From positions 1-64,000 of the forward strand of contig CAZKQW010000003.1 in the NCBI GenBank assembly GCA_964555055.1: a stretch of DNA of 64,000 bases, given 5' to 3'. A program made the translations under genes and the position numbers. Source of the stretch: GCA-016699445 sp964555055 (GTDB lineage: Bacteria > UBA10199 > JACPAL01 > GCA-016699445). The notes beneath the pieces were generated by a model. The model was not told the origin of the DNA. It ran no database searches and saw nothing but the letters and a program-made list of their open reading frames with translations. The first letter of the stretch is position 1; each line of letters begins with the position of its first letter. This document shows positions 9,088-18,835 of this stretch, piece after piece.

Positions 9088-9417
9088 ATGTCCACACCGA
9101 AATCCATCACACTCTCCGAAAACCCAAAAGGCATCGCCATCGCGTGGAACGATGGTCACATGTCCACGTACGCTTTTCCCTTCCTGAGAAAAGCCTGCCC
9201 GTGCGCGGTATGTAAAGGCGAAAGACTCCCCTTCGACACCGATCCGTTGGCCCTTCCCGTCTATAAACCCCTCCCTGCCAATACGGCCGAAGCCAAGGAC
9301 ATGTTCAAGATCGGTCGCTATGCGATCGGCTTCAAATGGGGCGATGGACATGATACGGGGATTTATTCGTTCGATTACCTGAGGAAGATGTGCCCCTGCG
9401 CGGATTGCGCGGGTTAG
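9088..9417 (+). CDS. DUF971 (GBBH-like N-terminal domain) protein
   Basis: This 109-residue protein consists of a DUF971 domain, the small fold found at the N-terminus of gamma-butyrobetaine hydroxylase and alone in many bacteria. It carries two near-identical cysteine motifs, LRKACPCAVC near residue 37 and LRKMCPCADC at the C-terminus, each after an aromatic/Leu strand. The first is expected to bind zinc; the second may complete another site. Stand-alone DUF971 genes often sit near Mrp/ApbC iron-sulfur carriers, but none is present here. Its function is unknown. Confidence 0.85.
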   Translation: MSTPKSITLSENPKGIAIAWNDGHMSTYAFPFLRKACPCAVCKGERLPFDTDPLALPVYKPLPANTAEAKDMFKIGRYAIGFKWGDGHDTGIYSFDYLRKMCPCADCAG

Positions 9418-9462
9418 TTCTTTAATTTCTTTTTCTCGTTATCGATACCCGACTGCCAGAAT

Positions 9463-9699
9463 TTATAGGCGCATAAACGATCGACGCAGATTCTCGAGAG
9501 AAATAATCCTCAAACGGCGATTGCCAACTTCTATCACACGCACCTTTTCCCCCGCACCCCAGCGGCATCCCGGAAACCCGATCGCAAAACCTGGGCGATC
9601 ACGGAAACCACGAGCATTTTTTTTCCGGCCCTTTTTTTAAGTTTGGAAATCCCGTCCAATTCCCTTTTCCATTCCTCGAAATCGATGGGTTCCTCAACT
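9463..9699 (-). pseudogene. possible decayed open frame downstream of vapC
   Basis: The 280 bases between the DUF971 gene and vapC have no intact gene. On the minus strand a frame reading EEPIDFEEWKRELDG runs into a run of eight A; reading past it after a frame change gives KVRVIEVGNRRLRIISLENL and a stop at 9463. The latter resembles the end of nucleotidyltransferase-like proteins of toxin-antitoxin type, but the match is short. It has no start codon. This could be a remnant, or chance. Confidence 0.25.
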
Positions 9700-10134
9700 T
9701 CAGAGGAGCAGGGGATTCACGACCTTCAGCCCCGGAAATCGGCTGAAATCACGGTCGGCGGACCAGAGCGTCGAGACGCGGTGGGAAAGACAGATGGAGG
9801 CGATCCTTAAATCGTGGATTTTCGGGCCTTGGACTTTCGATGCGATTAACAGCCCGGAAAATTTAGGCCAATAGTCGTCGTCCTCAGAAATCAAATGCAA
9901 TGACGGAGTTTCCATCCAAAATTTGATCTGGATCAATACGTCTTCATGGGTCGTCGGCGTTTTATAAATACGCGGGTTCGTCACGACAGATAAGAATTCA
10001 TGGATGCATGGCCATGGGATGGCCCAAGAAGCTCCGCCTTCCGCCAACTCCGTCAGGCATTGATCCGCCTTCTGATAAAAAGGCGAGTCTTTCCGATGGG
10101 AATAGACCAGGATATTCGTATCGATCGCGATCAT
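9700..10134 (-). CDS. vapC: VapC-type PIN-domain toxin
   Basis: This 144-residue PIN-domain ribonuclease is the likely toxin of a type II toxin-antitoxin pair; family members cleave tRNA or rRNA. Four acidic residues that bind the metal are in place: Asp5 (MIAIDTN), Glu46 (IHEFLSV), Asp108 (KIHDLRIA) and Asp127 (SADRDF). It begins with ATG overlapping the antitoxin stop by 4 bases, the usual coupling. The family resembles the group found in spirochaetes and cyanobacteria with a WxIP strand before Glu46. Target RNA cannot be read from the sequence. Confidence 0.88.
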   Translation of the reverse strand: MIAIDTNILVYSHRKDSPFYQKADQCLTELAEGGASWAIPWPCIHEFLSVVTNPRIYKTPTTHEDVLIQIKFWMETPSLHLISEDDDYWPKFSGLLIASKVQGPKIHDLRIASICLSHRVSTLWSADRDFSRFPGLKVVNPLLL

Positions 10135-10391
10135 CCGCCGCGCCCTTCATAGATAAGGGAACGAATGGTTTCCCAATCTCCTTCATTCAAGCCCTCTACC
10201 AAACCATCCCCTTTAAAAGGATGTTTTTTAAGCTTGAACGGTTTGGCGTTTTTCTTATGCCGCGCCAGGAACTCGGAGAGGGCGGACTCAACCACTTGAC
10301 GGAACGTCATCCCCGCCTGCTCCGCTTGCTTTCGGACTTGTTTGAAAATCGTATCGGAAATATCGATGGTCGTTTTCACCCATATACCCAT
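10131..10391 (-). CDS. vapB: VapB-like antitoxin
   Basis: The start at 10391 gives 86 residues, opening MGIWVKTTIDISDTIFKQV, a ribbon-helix-helix DNA-binding segment as in VapB antitoxins that typically begin KTTIDI. A GTG four codons in (10379) is an equally possible start. The C-terminal half (KLKKHPFKGDGLVEGL, then DWETIRSLIYEGRGG) is the toxin-binding tail. Its 5' end overlaps a 12-bp inverted repeat, which is the likely self-binding operator. It is translationally coupled to the PIN toxin downstream. Confidence 0.82.
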   Translation of the reverse strand: MGIWVKTTIDISDTIFKQVRKQAEQAGMTFRQVVESALSEFLARHKKNAKPFKLKKHPFKGDGLVEGLNEGDWETIRSLIYEGRGG

Positions 10392-10412
10392 ATCATAGAC
10401 TATGGGTATATG
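10381..10412. promoter_or_regulatory. perfect inverted repeat at the vapB start (probable operator)
   Basis: CATATACCCATA at 10381-10392 is exactly repeated in inverted orientation at 10401-10412, with an 8-base spacer. The repeat covers the antitoxin start codon region and lies 6 bases from the end of the nuclease gene. VapBC complexes normally bind such palindromes to repress their own promoter. Confidence 0.7.
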
Positions 10413-10417
10413 TAAAT

Positions 10418-11326
10418 CTAATTGTATTTGCCGCAGACCTTCTTGAAATTGCAATACCGACAGGTCATTTGGTTCTCGGTGAAGGGGAAATGATCCTCTT
10501 CGGCGATGTTCTTGGCTTCATCCTTGAGCGCGCGCTTCATACCGGCAATGGAGTTACGGAGATAGTGCTTCGCGAAATCCATCTTCGCCTCGATCATCTG
10601 GCGGACGTTCTCCTTGGCGATATTGACGTTGGCCTCGACAGTCTTGATCGACGTCGCCGGGATCTTGAAGTAATCGCGCGAGAAGAGGCCGTAGCAATCG
10701 AGTTGGATCTCGTTATCGACATCCTCACTCTTACCCGTCTTCCAATCGACGATCTTCAACCCTTCCTCATCCATGAAGGCGAAATCGATTTTGACGTAAA
10801 TGAGCGTCCCCTCGAAGTCGAACTCCTGCATGGTCTCGATCAATTTCCAATTCTCCACCGGCACGGGCTTCGCGAGGCGGGGGAAGATGACGTTGACGAA
10901 ATTCGTGAGGCACCGCTTCGCGGTCTCGTGGATCTCCACCCACTTGGAGTCGGGCGTCTTCGTGTCGTACTCGTGCTCGAAGAGGCCGACGGTCTTTTTG
11001 GCTTTGCGGTAGACCTTGTCCCGCGACCCCCGGAACTCGCTCCTCATGCGCGCCGTCATGTCGGCCAGGTATTTCTCCAAATTCATCTGGCGCATGGACA
11101 CGTAGTTCTTCAAGGCCGTCTCGATCGTGTGATGGACGATCTCCCCCACCCACATGTGGCGGCTTTTTAAATTTTTGAGGATGTAAAGCTCGCGGGTCTT
11201 GGCCGGAGCCGAGGCGTCCCACCCGCCCCACGATCCGTAATGGTGGTAATAGTATTGCCGCTGACATTCCCGAAACTTCTCGTCGCGGGATTTCGACCAG
11301 GAAAACTTGTTTTCGAAGGCGGCCAT
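10418..11326 (-). CDS. RecB-like PD-(D/E)XK nuclease with probable Fe-S cluster
   Basis: This 302-residue protein has the PD-(D/E)XK nuclease layout. After SWSKSRDEKFRECQRQYYYH comes a helix with GEIVHHTIE, then the core KIDFAFMDEEGLKIVDWKTG supplying Asp, Asp and Lys of the active site. The C-terminus has CRYCNFKKVCGKY; together with Cys20 this gives four cysteines arranged as in Cas4 and AddB, which hold a 4Fe-4S cluster. No cas or recombination genes are nearby, so a DNA-repair role is more likely than a CRISPR role. It stands alone, transcribed away from the acyl-CoA dehydrogenase. Confidence 0.82.
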   Translation of the reverse strand: MAAFENKFSWSKSRDEKFRECQRQYYYHHYGSWGGWDASAPAKTRELYILKNLKSRHMWVGEIVHHTIETALKNYVSMRQMNLEKYLADMTARMRSEFRGSRDKVYRKAKKTVGLFEHEYDTKTPDSKWVEIHETAKRCLTNFVNVIFPRLAKPVPVENWKLIETMQEFDFEGTLIYVKIDFAFMDEEGLKIVDWKTGKSEDVDNEIQLDCYGLFSRDYFKIPATSIKTVEANVNIAKENVRQMIEAKMDFAKHYLRNSIAGMKRALKDEAKNIAEEDHFPFTENQMTCRYCNFKKVCGKYN

Positions 11327-11509
11327 TGTCCGCCGGTAGATCAGTTTTTAGTGCTTGTCTACGAACGGATCATTTTACTAACAGGGCCGTAGCGTAGATG
11401 ACAGGCCGAGAGGCCTTCCCCTGCGGCTCTGTTGTGCTGGACAGTCGCATGTGTCAATTAAACGGACGACTGTTCAGTATACGCCCTTCGCACCTTTTAA
11501 GGAGATTTT

Positions 11510-12736
11510 ATGGCCCTTTCGTACGACCTGAGTTCCGAACACGAGATGCTCCGCAAGTCGATCCGCGACTTCGCCGAGGATGAGATCAAGCCGGTGCGTC
11601 AAAAGCTCGATGAAAAAGAGGAGTTTTCCTACGACTTGGTCGAAAAAATGGGCAAGCTCGGCCTCTTCGGGATCACCGTGTCCCCCGAATACGGCGGCCA
11701 AGGCCTCGATACCCTCTCCTACATCATCGCCGTCGAGGAGCTGGCCCGCGTGGATGGTTGCCAGGCCGCGACGGTGGCGGCGGAAAACGGCTTGGGGATC
11801 GGGCCCATCTATAATTTCGGCACGGAAGAACAGAAGCGGAAATACCTGCCCGACCTTTGCAGCGGCAAAAGACTTTGGGGTTTCGGCCTCACCGAGCCTA
11901 ACGCCGGCAGCGACGCCGGGAATTCCCAAACCAATGCGACGTTGAAAGACGGAAAATGGACGATCAACGGCTCGAAGATCTTCATCACCAACGCCGCCTC
12001 CAAAATCACCGGCGGCGTCACCGTCCAATGCGTCACCGGTATCAAAGGTCAACCCCGAAGGGGTATTGAGGGGGAGGCTCCAGCGGCTTTGCCGCAGGAG
12101 GGGGCGACGCAAGCCCCTACGATAGACGGTAAGGAGATTTCCTGCATCATCGTCGAAGCCGGAACGGCCGGTTTCACCGCCAAGGAAATGCACCACAAGA
12201 TGACCTGGCGGTCCTCGAACACCGCGGAATTGTATTTCGATAACGTCGTCGTCCCCGAAGCCAATCTCCTAGGACCCCGCGGCAACGGCTACCGCCAGAT
12301 GCTGGCGACCCTCGACGGGGGCCGGCTGGCCATCGCGGCGATGGGATTGGGCGGGGCCCAAGGGGCCTATGAAGCGGCTCTCCAGTACTCCCACGAACGC
12401 AAGACGTTCGGCCAGGCGTTGAACAAGCACCAAGTCATCGCCTTCAAACTGGCCGACATGGCCATGGAGATCGACCTCGCCCGCACTTACCTCTACAAAG
12501 CGTGTTGGTTGAAGGACCAAGGCCGACCCTTCAAAAAGGAAGCCGCGATCGCGAAGCTCTATTGTTCCGAAGTGATGGGACGCGTGACAGACCAGGCCGT
12601 CCAGATCCACGGCGGCTATGGCCTCATGGAAGAATACCCCGTCGCGAAATTCTACCGCGACCAGCGTTTATTGGAAATCGGCGAAGGCTCGTCGGAAGTG
12701 CAGCGGATCGTCATCTCACGCTTGATCGGGTGTTGA
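11510..12736 (+). CDS. acyl-CoA dehydrogenase with in-frame repeat insertion
   Basis: This FAD-dependent enzyme (408 residues) oxidises acyl-CoA to enoyl-CoA in fatty or branched-chain acid breakdown. Motifs include GFGLTEPNAGSDAGN near residue 125, GGRLAIAAMGLGGAQGAYE, VQIHGGYGLMEEYPVAKFYR and the C-terminal EIGEGSSEVQR with the catalytic Glu. Between GGVTVQCVTG and GKEISCIIVEAG there are about 22 extra residues rich in Gly, Pro and Ala, encoded by hairpin-forming DNA (12053-12117). The insert lies in a loop of the beta domain and keeps the frame. AAGGAG precedes the ATG. The substrate chain length is not evident. Confidence 0.93.
   Translation: MALSYDLSSEHEMLRKSIRDFAEDEIKPVRQKLDEKEEFSYDLVEKMGKLGLFGITVSPEYGGQGLDTLSYIIAVEELARVDGCQAATVAAENGLGIGPIYNFGTEEQKRKYLPDLCSGKRLWGFGLTEPNAGSDAGNSQTNATLKDGKWTINGSKIFITNAASKITGGVTVQCVTGIKGQPRRGIEGEAPAALPQEGATQAPTIDGKEISCIIVEAGTAGFTAKEMHHKMTWRSSNTAELYFDNVVVPEANLLGPRGNGYRQMLATLDGGRLAIAAMGLGGAQGAYEAALQYSHERKTFGQALNKHQVIAFKLADMAMEIDLARTYLYKACWLKDQGRPFKKEAAIAKLYCSEVMGRVTDQAVQIHGGYGLMEEYPVAKFYRDQRLLEIGEGSSEVQRIVISRLIGC
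12053..12117. repeat. palindromic element inserted in frame in the acyl-CoA dehydrogenase gene
   Basis: Three hairpins follow each other: CCCC-gaa-GGGG at 12053-12063; CTCCAGCGGC-ttt-GCCGCAGGAG at 12078-12100; GGGGC-gacgcaa-GCCCC at 12101-12117. The GC-rich segment coincides with residues that other acyl-CoA dehydrogenases lack. It looks like a short REP-like or protein-coding palindromic element. I saw no second copy in this window. Confidence 0.65.
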
Positions 12737-12745
12737 TGCCTTGTA

Positions 12746-13894
12746 TCATCGCCACTCGTCACTCCATAACTTTTCCAGGAAAACGGAGACAGGCAGGATA
12801 TCCATATCATCGACACGTAAAACGCGTTCCCCGCAATAAACGAGAACAAACTTTTTCAAGCTGCTTTTTTTCTCTTCTTTTAGGGCCTTTAACCCTTTCA
12901 AATCATCCGTTTTGAAATTTTGCGACGATTTCACTTCGATCGCGACGGAATCCACCGCGATGAAATCCACTTCATGATTAGAAACGGATCTCCAATAATA
13001 CAAATCTCCTAATACATGATAATCATGGTATGTCTTCAGTTCATGATGGATATAAGTTTCTAATCCGCCCCCATACTCCGTAGAACGTGGGTGAATCCAT
13101 TTTCGATGTTGAAGGAAACGCACGACCCCCGAATCAAAAAAATAATATTTACTCGTAGCAATCGCTTTCCTCTTGATGGTTTTATTCCAAGCCGGAAGTT
13201 CCGCAGCGATTAACGTATCCTTCAGTATCTGGAAATATTCGATGATCGTCGTCCGCGAAACTTGAGCCTCATTTGCGATGTTTGTGTAATTGATCATCTG
13301 ACCATTGAGTAAAGCCGCTACCTCTAGAAAACGGCTGAATGCCGGGATGTTACGCGTCAGCCCTTCGTAAGCGACTTCTTCTTTTAAATAATCTCCCACG
13401 TACGACTTTAAGTCTTCCTCCGCTTCCTCAGAAAAATAAATAGATGGGATGAGACCTACATTGATGGATTTTTCCAGATCGAACGCATAGCCTAACTCGC
13501 AGAAAGATAAAGGGTGTAGCGTGCGGGAGCGAGCCCGCCCGCCCAGGAGATTAACTCCACCTCTCCGAAGCTTCCGAGCGCTGGATCCTGTCATCAAAAA
13601 ATGAATCTTCTTTTCATCCATGAGACGTTGGACCACGTTCAATAAATCGGGAAGGCGTTGGATCTCGTCGATGACGACCACACGATCCTTCGAGGTTATA
13701 GATTTAGAAATCAGCTCAGGATCGCGGCTTAAATCCAAGAAAGTCTTCGTTTCGAGAAGGTTGTAGTATAGGACCTCCGGCAGGGTGTTTTTAATCAGGC
13801 TAGTCTTACCCGTTTGACGGGGACCAAAAAGAAAATGGCTTTTTTTCTGAATCAAGCCCTTTAGATCCAGCTTTCTAGGAGTGTATATTGACAT
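12746..13894 (-). CDS. AAA ATPase with DUF4143 domain
   Basis: This 382-residue ATPase starts MSIYTPRKLDLKGLI. It has Walker A GPRQTGKTS, Walker B VVVIDEIQRLPDLLNVVQ and the sensor MTGSSARKLRRGG. The C-terminal DUF4143 part carries a PD-(D/E)XK-like core, HEVDFIAVDSVAIEVKSS. Such proteins are common and widely transferred; no clear biological role is established, though defence or stress roles are suspected. The ATG at 13894 is preferred; a TTG four codons upstream is also open. The gene and its upstream region are more AT-rich than the neighbours, suggesting transfer. It ends 9 bases after the acyl-CoA dehydrogenase, convergent. Confidence 0.85.
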   Translation of the reverse strand: MSIYTPRKLDLKGLIQKKSHFLFGPRQTGKTSLIKNTLPEVLYYNLLETKTFLDLSRDPELISKSITSKDRVVVIDEIQRLPDLLNVVQRLMDEKKIHFLMTGSSARKLRRGGVNLLGGRARSRTLHPLSFCELGYAFDLEKSINVGLIPSIYFSEEAEEDLKSYVGDYLKEEVAYEGLTRNIPAFSRFLEVAALLNGQMINYTNIANEAQVSRTTIIEYFQILKDTLIAAELPAWNKTIKRKAIATSKYYFFDSGVVRFLQHRKWIHPRSTEYGGGLETYIHHELKTYHDYHVLGDLYYWRSVSNHEVDFIAVDSVAIEVKSSQNFKTDDLKGLKALKEEKKSSLKKFVLVYCGERVLRVDDMDILPVSVFLEKLWSDEWR

Positions 13895-13906
13895 ATATAT
13901 TGTCAA
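13888..13906. promoter_or_regulatory. TTGACA-N7-TGTCAA palindrome at the ATPase start
   Basis: A perfect 6-bp inverted repeat with an alternating TA spacer overlaps the proposed start codon of the DUF4143 ATPase. The region 13907-14047, leading to acnA, is very AT-rich and contains further TATAAT-like and TGTCAA-like words but no gene. An operator or a divergent promoter is plausible. Confidence 0.4.
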
Positions 13907-14047
13907 ATATAATTATAAATGACTTATAATCTGTCAATTATAAACTAAGGTGTGAGGGATGTATTGTTGTTAATTTAATGTTGCTACATTATATTTTTTT
14001 AAAGAAAAAGCAGCCTTCTTCCTGACATAATAGATAGAGGAGACTTC

Positions 14048-16738
<2,691 letters not shown>

Positions 16739-16795
16739 CCTGCTTTTTCCGGGCGTTTTTCCGAAACGTTTCCGTCGAGACCTCGAAGACCGTCC

Positions 16796-18775
16796 ATGCT
16801 GACATGGCGATCCGTTTCCCATTATTTGAACAAAGCCATGGCTTCGGGACTGAGCCAGCTCCCTCTCTCCGCTAACGGCTATAAGACCGCTACCCTTGTG
16901 GGGGATACCGCGGTCGCCATGGCTCGAGATGTGGTTCAGGCTTTCCACGAAAATGCAATGCATCATCTCTTGCCGCCCTTGAACCGCCTAGCGGCTTCCT
17001 CCTCTTTCGCTTATCATAGGCTGATGGAGACGGATGCTTATATCGAGGCCCACTTGGCGACCCATCCCCGACTTCAGGGTCATCCCGCCGCTTTGGCGTT
17101 GAGCCGCATCCTCTCGGACCGGTCGCCGGCCGACGAGGCGGGATTCCCTCAAATCACGTGGGATCGTTTCGTCGCTTACCGAGACCAAGTGCCCCATCTT
17201 TTTCAAGACGGGCAAGAGACTCTCGATTGGCTCAAAAAAGCGGTCGAGATCTCGTCGCAGTTCGCCGTTCCCATGGAGCGCGTCCGAGCGATCCAAGCGG
17301 CGGCCGACGTCTTGCGCACTCAAATCTTCACCGCCGCCGTGACCGCGCCTCCGGATCTTTGGCTCCTGCGGCAAATTCTTTCGACGCATAAAAAGATCGG
17401 GACGCTGGATTTCCTCCTGTCGGGCCGGGAATTGGTCGTGGAGGAGTACGCCCGGGCGCATGGTTGGGACGCGCGCCAACTCAGCATCGACCTGAACCTC
17501 CTCGTCGCCCGCGGCTATTTGCGGAAAACCCTCAAGGGCTACGCGCGCACGATGACCGACGCGGCGGCCGTCTTGGAAGACGTCACCGTCCTTCCGGAAA
17601 GTTATTTCGATCTCGTCGCGGAGCTCCGTCGCATCGGCGACGGGGATGCGTCCCCCGACCTCGTGGCGAAGCTTACGCAGTGGTTGGATTACCCGAAGCC
17701 CTACCAACCCGTCGGCGGTTGGTGCGCCGATCTTCGGTCGATGGATATCGGTTATCGGCTGGTACCCGTTATCTTGGCGTTGAAGGCCTCCGGGCGCTTG
17801 AAGGATTCGAAAGAAGGACAGGCCTTTTCATTAAATGGGATTCCCGAAAAGCTCGCGTCTTCCATCGCCCAGCTCCTGACGGAGGCCGGATTTTTGCGCA
17901 GCGGCAAGGTCACGGCTTTGGGCGCGCGCGCCTTCGAGCGCGGGCCCGGCGTTTACGGCATCATCGAAGCCTATCATCCCTACCTGAACCGTCATGAGGA
18001 GCTGCTAAAAAAGACGGGGACGGATCGTCCCCATGTCGAGCGCGGCCGGAACATCGCCGCGAGCGAAGCCGCCAACACGAAAAGCTTCCTGGACGCCGTC
18101 TCGTTGGGTAAAAAAGACGCGGCCGATTTCGACTACGTCGCCGAACACGCCTGCGGCAAAGCCAATGGGTTGAAGGTATGGGTGAGGGAAGTCGGCGGAA
18201 CGAACCCCGGCACGCAGGTCCCTTATATTTTCGTCGCCGCGGACCACGAACCGACGTCCGTCGAAGCGGCGCGCCGCGAAGTAACGGAAGGCCGCCTGCC
18301 CGCGGGCACCTTCGTCGGCCAAGCCGATATCAGCAAACCCGAAGAGTTCGCCGCCCTCTTGAGCGAACGGGGTTACGCTCCCCGGAAAAACCGCGTCCTC
18401 ATCATCGTCGGGAACGGATTCCATGAAGTGCGGTTGGACGACGCAGGCACGATCGCCGTGGCCCGCTCTTATCGGGAAGCGAACGCCAGCGTCGCCTTCT
18501 CCGAGGAATCCGCCCTCTCCCTCGAGCAAATCCTGGAGGCCGGCTGGGGGACGTACCATGCGGGTTTCCTCTGGTGCCACGAAACCTCCGGCCAAAGGCT
18601 CCACGCCCCGTGGCTGTATGAAGACGCGATGCCGCGCCAGTCTTGGAAGGAAATCTTCGAAGAGGCCGGCTACCGCATCGCCGCCACGAAAGGCACGCGG
18701 CGCATCTTCCCCTGTCCCTTGCCGCCCGAGCGCAACCCCAACATCAGCGTCTCCTTCTTCTGCGTACCACGATAA
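16796..18775 (+). CDS. methyltransferase-like protein with winged-helix N-terminal half
   Basis: This 659-residue protein belongs to a conserved family usually annotated as class I SAM-dependent methyltransferase, without known substrate. The N-terminal half is helical; residues about 200-250 (ELVVEEYARAHGWDARQL, then LLVARGYLRKT) and about 355-385 look like winged helices. From residue about 420 a Rossmann-like part begins with GRNIAASEAANTKSF, EHACGKANG at 450 (SAM-loop position), FVAADHEP, VGQADISKPEEF, VGNGFHEVR near 538 and TYHAGFLWCHETSGQ. The glycine loop is weak, so activity is uncertain. The start has no strong ribosome site; ATG at 16838 is an alternative. It precedes the metallopeptidase-like gene by 60 bases. 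Confidence 0.6.
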   Translation: MLTWRSVSHYLNKAMASGLSQLPLSANGYKTATLVGDTAVAMARDVVQAFHENAMHHLLPPLNRLAASSSFAYHRLMETDAYIEAHLATHPRLQGHPAALALSRILSDRSPADEAGFPQITWDRFVAYRDQVPHLFQDGQETLDWLKKAVEISSQFAVPMERVRAIQAAADVLRTQIFTAAVTAPPDLWLLRQILSTHKKIGTLDFLLSGRELVVEEYARAHGWDARQLSIDLNLLVARGYLRKTLKGYARTMTDAAAVLEDVTVLPESYFDLVAELRRIGDGDASPDLVAKLTQWLDYPKPYQPVGGWCADLRSMDIGYRLVPVILALKASGRLKDSKEGQAFSLNGIPEKLASSIAQLLTEAGFLRSGKVTALGARAFERGPGVYGIIEAYHPYLNRHEELLKKTGTDRPHVERGRNIAASEAANTKSFLDAVSLGKKDAADFDYVAEHACGKANGLKVWVREVGGTNPGTQVPYIFVAADHEPTSVEAARREVTEGRLPAGTFVGQADISKPEEFAALLSERGYAPRKNRVLIIVGNGFHEVRLDDAGTIAVARSYREANASVAFSEESALSLEQILEAGWGTYHAGFLWCHETSGQRLHAPWLYEDAMPRQSWKEIFEEAGYRIAATKGTRRIFPCPLPPERNPNISVSFFCVPR

Positions 18776-18835
18776 ATCCATCCGGCATAAGCAACCATTT
18801 CCGCGGATTGACGATACCTTACGGAAGGAGATTTT

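Noticed and set aside
10418..11326. Cas4 call for the Fe-S nuclease
   Set aside because: No other cas gene or CRISPR array is present, and the length exceeds that of typical Cas4.
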